DNA of 64,000 nucleotides from Fibrobacterota bacterium (GTDB lineage Bacteria; Fibrobacterota; Fibrobacteria; UBA5070). Where the stretch lies: positions 506,333 through 570,332 of the forward strand of contig JADKBN010000031.1 in the NCBI GenBank assembly GCA_016715065.1, given 5' to 3'. Positions 60,050 to 64,000 of the stretch are shown piece by piece (positions within the stretch are counted from its first letter, which is position 1; each line of letters starts with the position of its first letter). Made by a program: the position numbers and the translations under genes. Under the pieces are notes generated by a model. The model saw only the letters and a program-made list of their open reading frames with translations. It was not told where the DNA came from and ran no database searches.

Positions 60050-61492
60050 CTAGTACAGGACCCAGGTGTCCTTGGAGCCGCCGCCCTGCGAGCTGTTGAC
60101 CACCAGGCTCCCTTTGCGCAGGGCCACCCGCGTCAGGCCGCCCGGAATGATCCGGACCTTGTCGCCGTAGAGGATGTAGGGGCGAAGATCCACATGGCGT
60201 CCGTCCACCGTGCCGTCCAGGATGCACGGCGCCCGCGAGAGCATGATGGTCGGCTGGGCGATGTAGTTGCGCGGGTTTTCGCGGATCTTCAAGGCGAATT
60301 CGTCGCGCTGGGCCTGGGTGGCGTGCGGCCCGATCAGCATGCCGTAGCCGCCGGACTCCCCCACGGCCTTCACCACCATCTTGTCGAGGTTCTGCAACAC
60401 CATTTCGCGGGGCTTTTGCTCGGCCAGGATGTGCGTCTCGATGTTTTGCAAAATGGGATCTTCACCGAGGTAGTACTTGATGATGCGCGGCACGTAGGCG
60501 TAGATGCCCTTGTCGTCGGCCACTCCCGTACCGGGCGCGTTGGCCAAGGCCACGTTCCCCGCCGCGAAGGCTTCGAAGATCCCCGGCACCCAAGACAGAA
60601 TCCGGTCGGAAGGCCTTGGGGTCCAGGAAGTCGTCGTCGATGCGGCGATAGATCACGTCCACCCTCTGCAGGCCGTTGGTGGTGCGGCGGAACACGCGCT
60701 TGTTGTAGACCACCAGGTCGCGCCCCTCCAGAGGGAACACCCATCTGGCGTGCCAGGAAGGTGTGCTCGAAGTACGCGGAGTTGAACACGCCCGGAGTCA
60801 GGAGCGCCACCGAAGGGTCCTCCGACCCCTGGGGCTTCAGGCTCTTGAGGGCGGCCAGCAATTCCTGTCCGTAGTGGTCGATGGGGCGCACGTCGTAGGA
60901 CCCGAACAAAAGCGGGAACACGTGCTTCATCACCTGGCGGTTGGTCAGCATGTAGCTCACGCCGGAGGGGACGCGGAGGTTGTCTTCCAGCACCGCGAAG
61001 GCGCCGTCGGGCAGTCGGATCAGATCGGTGCCCGTCACGCTCACGTACACGCCGTTGGGCACGTCGATGCCCACCATCTCCGGCCGGTAGTGCGGGCAGG
61101 TCTCCACCATTTCGCGCGGCACGATCTTGTCCTTGAGGATCTTGCCCTCGTGGTAGATGTCGTGCAAAAACAGGTTCAGGGCGGTGATGCGCTGTTCCAG
61201 CCCCTTTTCCAGCACGCTCCACTCCTTGGCGGTGATGATCCGCGGGAGGAGATCGTAGGGAAAGATCTTCTCGGTGCCCTCGTTGGACGAATACACCGTG
61301 AAGGTGATCCCCTGGTTCAGGAACATCAGGTCGGCCTGTTCCTGGCGGGTCTGCCAGATCTCCGGCGGCATGCCCAGCAAGCGCTCGTAGAGAGGGCGGT
61401 AGTGGGCCCGGGGTTTGGCGTTGGGTTCCAAACATCTCGTCGTAGGCCGAATCGAGATCGTAGCGGCTGAAGGTATCTGGTGCCGGTGTCAT
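60050..61492 (-). pseudogene. Circularly permuted ATP-grasp protein, split by about three frameshifts
   Basis: A type-2 circularly permuted ATP-grasp protein (DUF404/DUF407 type) of about 480 residues that would form amide bonds using ATP. Segments in order: MTPAPDTFSRYDLDSAYDEM (from 61492); then, after a shift near 61430, YERLLGMPPEIWQTRQEQAD ... FLARQMG; after a shift near 60750, EGRDLVVYNKRVFRRTTNGL ... LDPKAFRPDS; and after a shift near 60600, PGIFEAFAAGNVALANAPGT ... SKDTWVLY. All conserved blocks are present, which suggests single-base sequence errors in an intact gene. It lies upstream of alpha-E on the same strand. Confidence 0.8.
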
Positions 61493-61682
61493 TTGCGCCT
61501 CCGATCGTCAACAGCATTGCAAAGGCGCTGCCAATCCGATTCGCAAAGGGATCGGAGGCGATACTTTGATGACAATTCAAATTGTCATGCCGATTGTAAG
61601 TCATTCGGTGACAATCCGACGAATCTTGTCGAATGGAAGGGACAAAACGAATTGGCGAGCGTTTCGCATAGGGATTGTCACC

Positions 61683-64000
61683 ATGTCCATCCAGGTCCAG
61701 TTGAACCACGTCACTCCTACCGCTACGACCGTCCGTTTCCCTCGGACCCCAAGTGGTCCGGTTGCGACCGGCGGCGCATTGTCGCTCACCCATCCTCGGC
61801 TACTCCTGAAGGTGGACCCCCACCGACCACTTCAGAACTGGCAACAAGACCCGTTCGGGAACTTCCTCGCCCGGCTGGTGTTTCCGGAAAAGGTGAAGGA
61901 ATTCCGGGTGGCGGTGAGCCTCACGGTGGATCTGGTCGTGGTCAATCCTTTTGATTTTTTCCTGGAAGAGGGATTTCGCAACTTCCCCTTCCGCTACGGA
62001 AAGATTTGTTGCAGGAGCTTTCGCCGTGTTTGGAATCGACTTCACCAGCCCGTTGGTGGAAGCGCCTATGGCCAAGATCGATCTGACCAGCCGTGCCACG
62101 GTGGATTTCCTGGTGGGAACTGAACCAATTGATCAACCAGCGGGTCGGGTATCTGATCCGCATGGAGCCTGGCGTGCAGACGCCGGAAGAAACCCTGGCC
62201 AAGGGCTCGGGGTCGTGCCGCGATTCGGCTGGCTGTTGGTCCATGTACTGCGCAGATTGGGATTGGCGGCGCGGTTTGTTTCGGGATGCCTGATCCAGCT
62301 TGCACGGACGGGAAAAGCCTGGATGGCCCCTCCGGCCGGAAGTGGATTTCACCGACCTCCACGCCTGGTGCGAGGTCTATCTGCCGGGAGCGGGTTGGGT
62401 GGGACTGGACTTACGTCCGGCGATGGCCGGCGAGGGACATATCCCGTTGGCGCCCTCGCCACCGCCATCGGCGGCGGCGGCGATCTCCGGCGGAGTGGAA
62501 AGTGCGAGACGGAATTCGACGTCAAGATGGAGGTGGTGCGTCCCCGAGGCGCTCGTTCCGCACGCCCCTACGACGAAGCACACCTGGCTGGAGATCGACC
62601 GGCTGGGCAAGGCGGTGGACCGAGCTAAGATGGCGACGTGCGCCTGACCGTGGGGGCGAGCCCACCTGCGTTTCCGTCGACGACTTCGACGGACGAATGG
62701 AACACCGAGGCGCTGGGGAGAACAAATCGAAAGCTCGCCCATGAACTCTGGTGGTTGCGCGGGAAGTATTCCAAGGATGGGGTCCTGCACCACGGCCAAG
62801 GAAGCTCTATCCCGGCGAAAGCCTGCCGCGCTGGGCCTACCGCTGCGTGTGGCGGAAGACGGCGAACCCCTCTGGGAAGATGCCGACCTCATCGCGGACG
62901 AACGCGACCCCAAAGACTGGACGGATTCCGACATCCAGGATTCCTGGCGACCCTCTCCGCCAGCTGGAGTGGATTCCTCCCATGCCCTGGCTGGCTACGA
63001 GGATGCCTTCTACTGGCTGGAAGGAACGGCGCCCGCCGGTGAACGTGATCCCCACGAATCGAACCTGTCCGATCCGGAGGAGCGCGAACGGATCGCCCGG
63101 GTGTTCGACCAGGGGTTGGACAAGGTGGTGGGGGAGGCGCTGCCATTACGCATCCGTGACGGAATCTGGCAATCGGGCCCCTGGACCCTGCGCCGCGAGC
63201 TTCTGTACCTGCTGCCTGGCGATTCACCCATGGGATACCGTCCTTGCCGGATGAGTTTGCCCTGGGCGGACCCGAACACGATCCGATGGATCCGCCCGTG
63301 GATCCCACTGTGGCCAGGGGAGCCTTGCCTCCGCGGCGCCAGTCGCGCACTGGCCTTTGCCACCTCGAAAGGACCAACGGAAGCGAAGACCCGCGGAAAT
63401 GGTCCGCACCGCGTTGTGCCTGGAAGCCCGCAACGGCATGCTCCACGTGTTCCCGCCGCCGGTGAGCCGTGGCGAAGATTGGGTGGAATTGGCCGCCATC
63501 GAAACCACCGCCGCCGCCACGGGCATGCCGGTGCGGTTGGAAGGATATCCGCCCCCGTGGGATCCGCGCCTGACCAGCTTCGCGATCACTCCGGACCCCG
63601 GCGTGATCAGAGGTGAACGCACCCCTTCCGCCAGTTGGGATGAGCTGCGACCGCACCACCACCTTGTACGAAAAGCCCGCTCGACGCGCCTTTGCACGGA
63701 AAGTTCCTGGTCGACGGCCGCCTCGCCGGCACCGGCGGTGGAAACCATCACCCTGGGCGGCCGCACGCTTCATCGACAGCCCGTTCTTGCGCCGGCCGGA
63801 CGTGCTGGCGAGCCTGTAAGGCTACTGGATGGCCCATCCATCGCTTATCGTATGTCTTCTCCGGGATGTTCGTGGGTCCCACCAGCCAGGCGCCACGCGT
63901 GGACGAGGCCTGTTCGGACGCCACCCACGAGCTGGATCTGGCGTTGCGACGAGATTCCGTCCATCGCAGGCATGCCGCCCTGGATGGTCGACCGCGTCCT
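61683..64000 (+). pseudogene. Transglutaminase-like/DUF2126 protein, many frameshifts, runs off the window
   Basis: A large transglutaminase plus DUF2126 protein, third member of the alpha-E/ATP-grasp cluster, divergent from the other two. It begins MSIQVQLNHVT at 61683. Family blocks appear in changing frames: SYRYDRPF, NWQQDPFGNFLARLVFPEKV, NPFDFFLEEGFRNFPF, YLIRMEPGVQTPEETLAKGSGSCRDSA (catalytic Cys codon at 62216), EVDFTDLHAWCEVYLPGAGW (catalytic His), MAGEGHIPLA, DEWNTEAL, PPPWDPRLTSFAITPDPGV and SPFLRRPDVLASL. Ten or more shifts occur, roughly one every 50-250 nt. The pieces are otherwise well conserved, so sequence error near a contig end is more likely than decay. Confidence 0.75.

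Noticed and set aside
61683..64000. Programmed frameshifting in the transglutaminase gene
   Set aside because: There are too many shifts in both directions and no recurring slippery site with a following structure; sequence error explains them better.
1..64000. tRNA, rRNA genes, integrase or phage structural genes
   Set aside because: I looked for tRNA-like cloverleaf ends, rRNA signatures and integrase or transposase motifs and saw none that I could support.

Overview
The window comes from a Gram-negative bacterium with a high-GC genome: many genes encode lipoprotein signal peptides or periplasmic proteins, and start/stop overlaps are tight. Phylum cannot be read directly; the mix of tandem alpha-2-macroglobulins, FGE-sulfatase-fold proteins and DUF2169/PAAR-like effector genes would fit Fibrobacterota or a similarly gene-rich environmental lineage, but that is a weak inference.

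Region 1 (1-17.2 kb) is a periplasmic 'protection' block: three tandem alpha-2-macroglobulin (A2M) paralogues (the first cut by the window edge), interrupted by an M32 carboxypeptidase, a VWA protein and a pentapeptide-like lipoprotein, and followed on the minus strand by a second pentapeptide-like lipoprotein coupled to a large metallophosphoesterase. Only the middle A2M keeps the thioester cysteine.

Region 2 (20.4-46.8 kb) looks like a type VI-secretion-style effector island without any secretion core gene: three DUF2169 adaptor-like genes, two PAAR-like DUF4150 spike-tip genes, and cargo that reads as a peptidoglycan-attack kit: an M15C peptidase fused to a degenerate M23-like domain (1687 aa), a GH73-type glucosaminidase (810 aa), a PG-binding/M15-like protein and a LysM protein. 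There is also an amidohydrolase-like protein followed by two tandem lipoproteins, and an AT-rich 1168-aa orphan protein at the end. Genes are joined by ATGA, TGATG or TAATG overlaps. A 118-bp direct repeat shows that one lipoprotein gene arose by recombination that fused the PAAR gene start to a lipoprotein body.

Region 3 (47.1-58.1 kb) is an AT-richer, duplication-riddled array of small lipoproteins that mostly lie on the minus strand and share a GK-x-(V/I/F/L)-T core and a C-terminal G-(I/F/L/V)-(A/S/K)-(N/D)-stop signature. They are mixed with FGE-sulfatase-fold proteins and a second secreted family. Intact copies, a copy with one nonsense codon, frameshifted copies and tiny relics lie side by side, with long indel-free direct repeats. 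A shared element sits 57-58 nt upstream of two unrelated divergent genes. Its position directly after the orphan protein suggests an immunity or orphan-immunity array, but this is inference.

Region 4 (58.1-64 kb) holds a glycine-rich RRM RNA-binding protein with a clear terminator, then the known alpha-E / circularly permuted ATP-grasp / transglutaminase-DUF2126 cluster. This last part carries many single-base frameshifts, densest at the right end, which look like sequence errors rather than decay.
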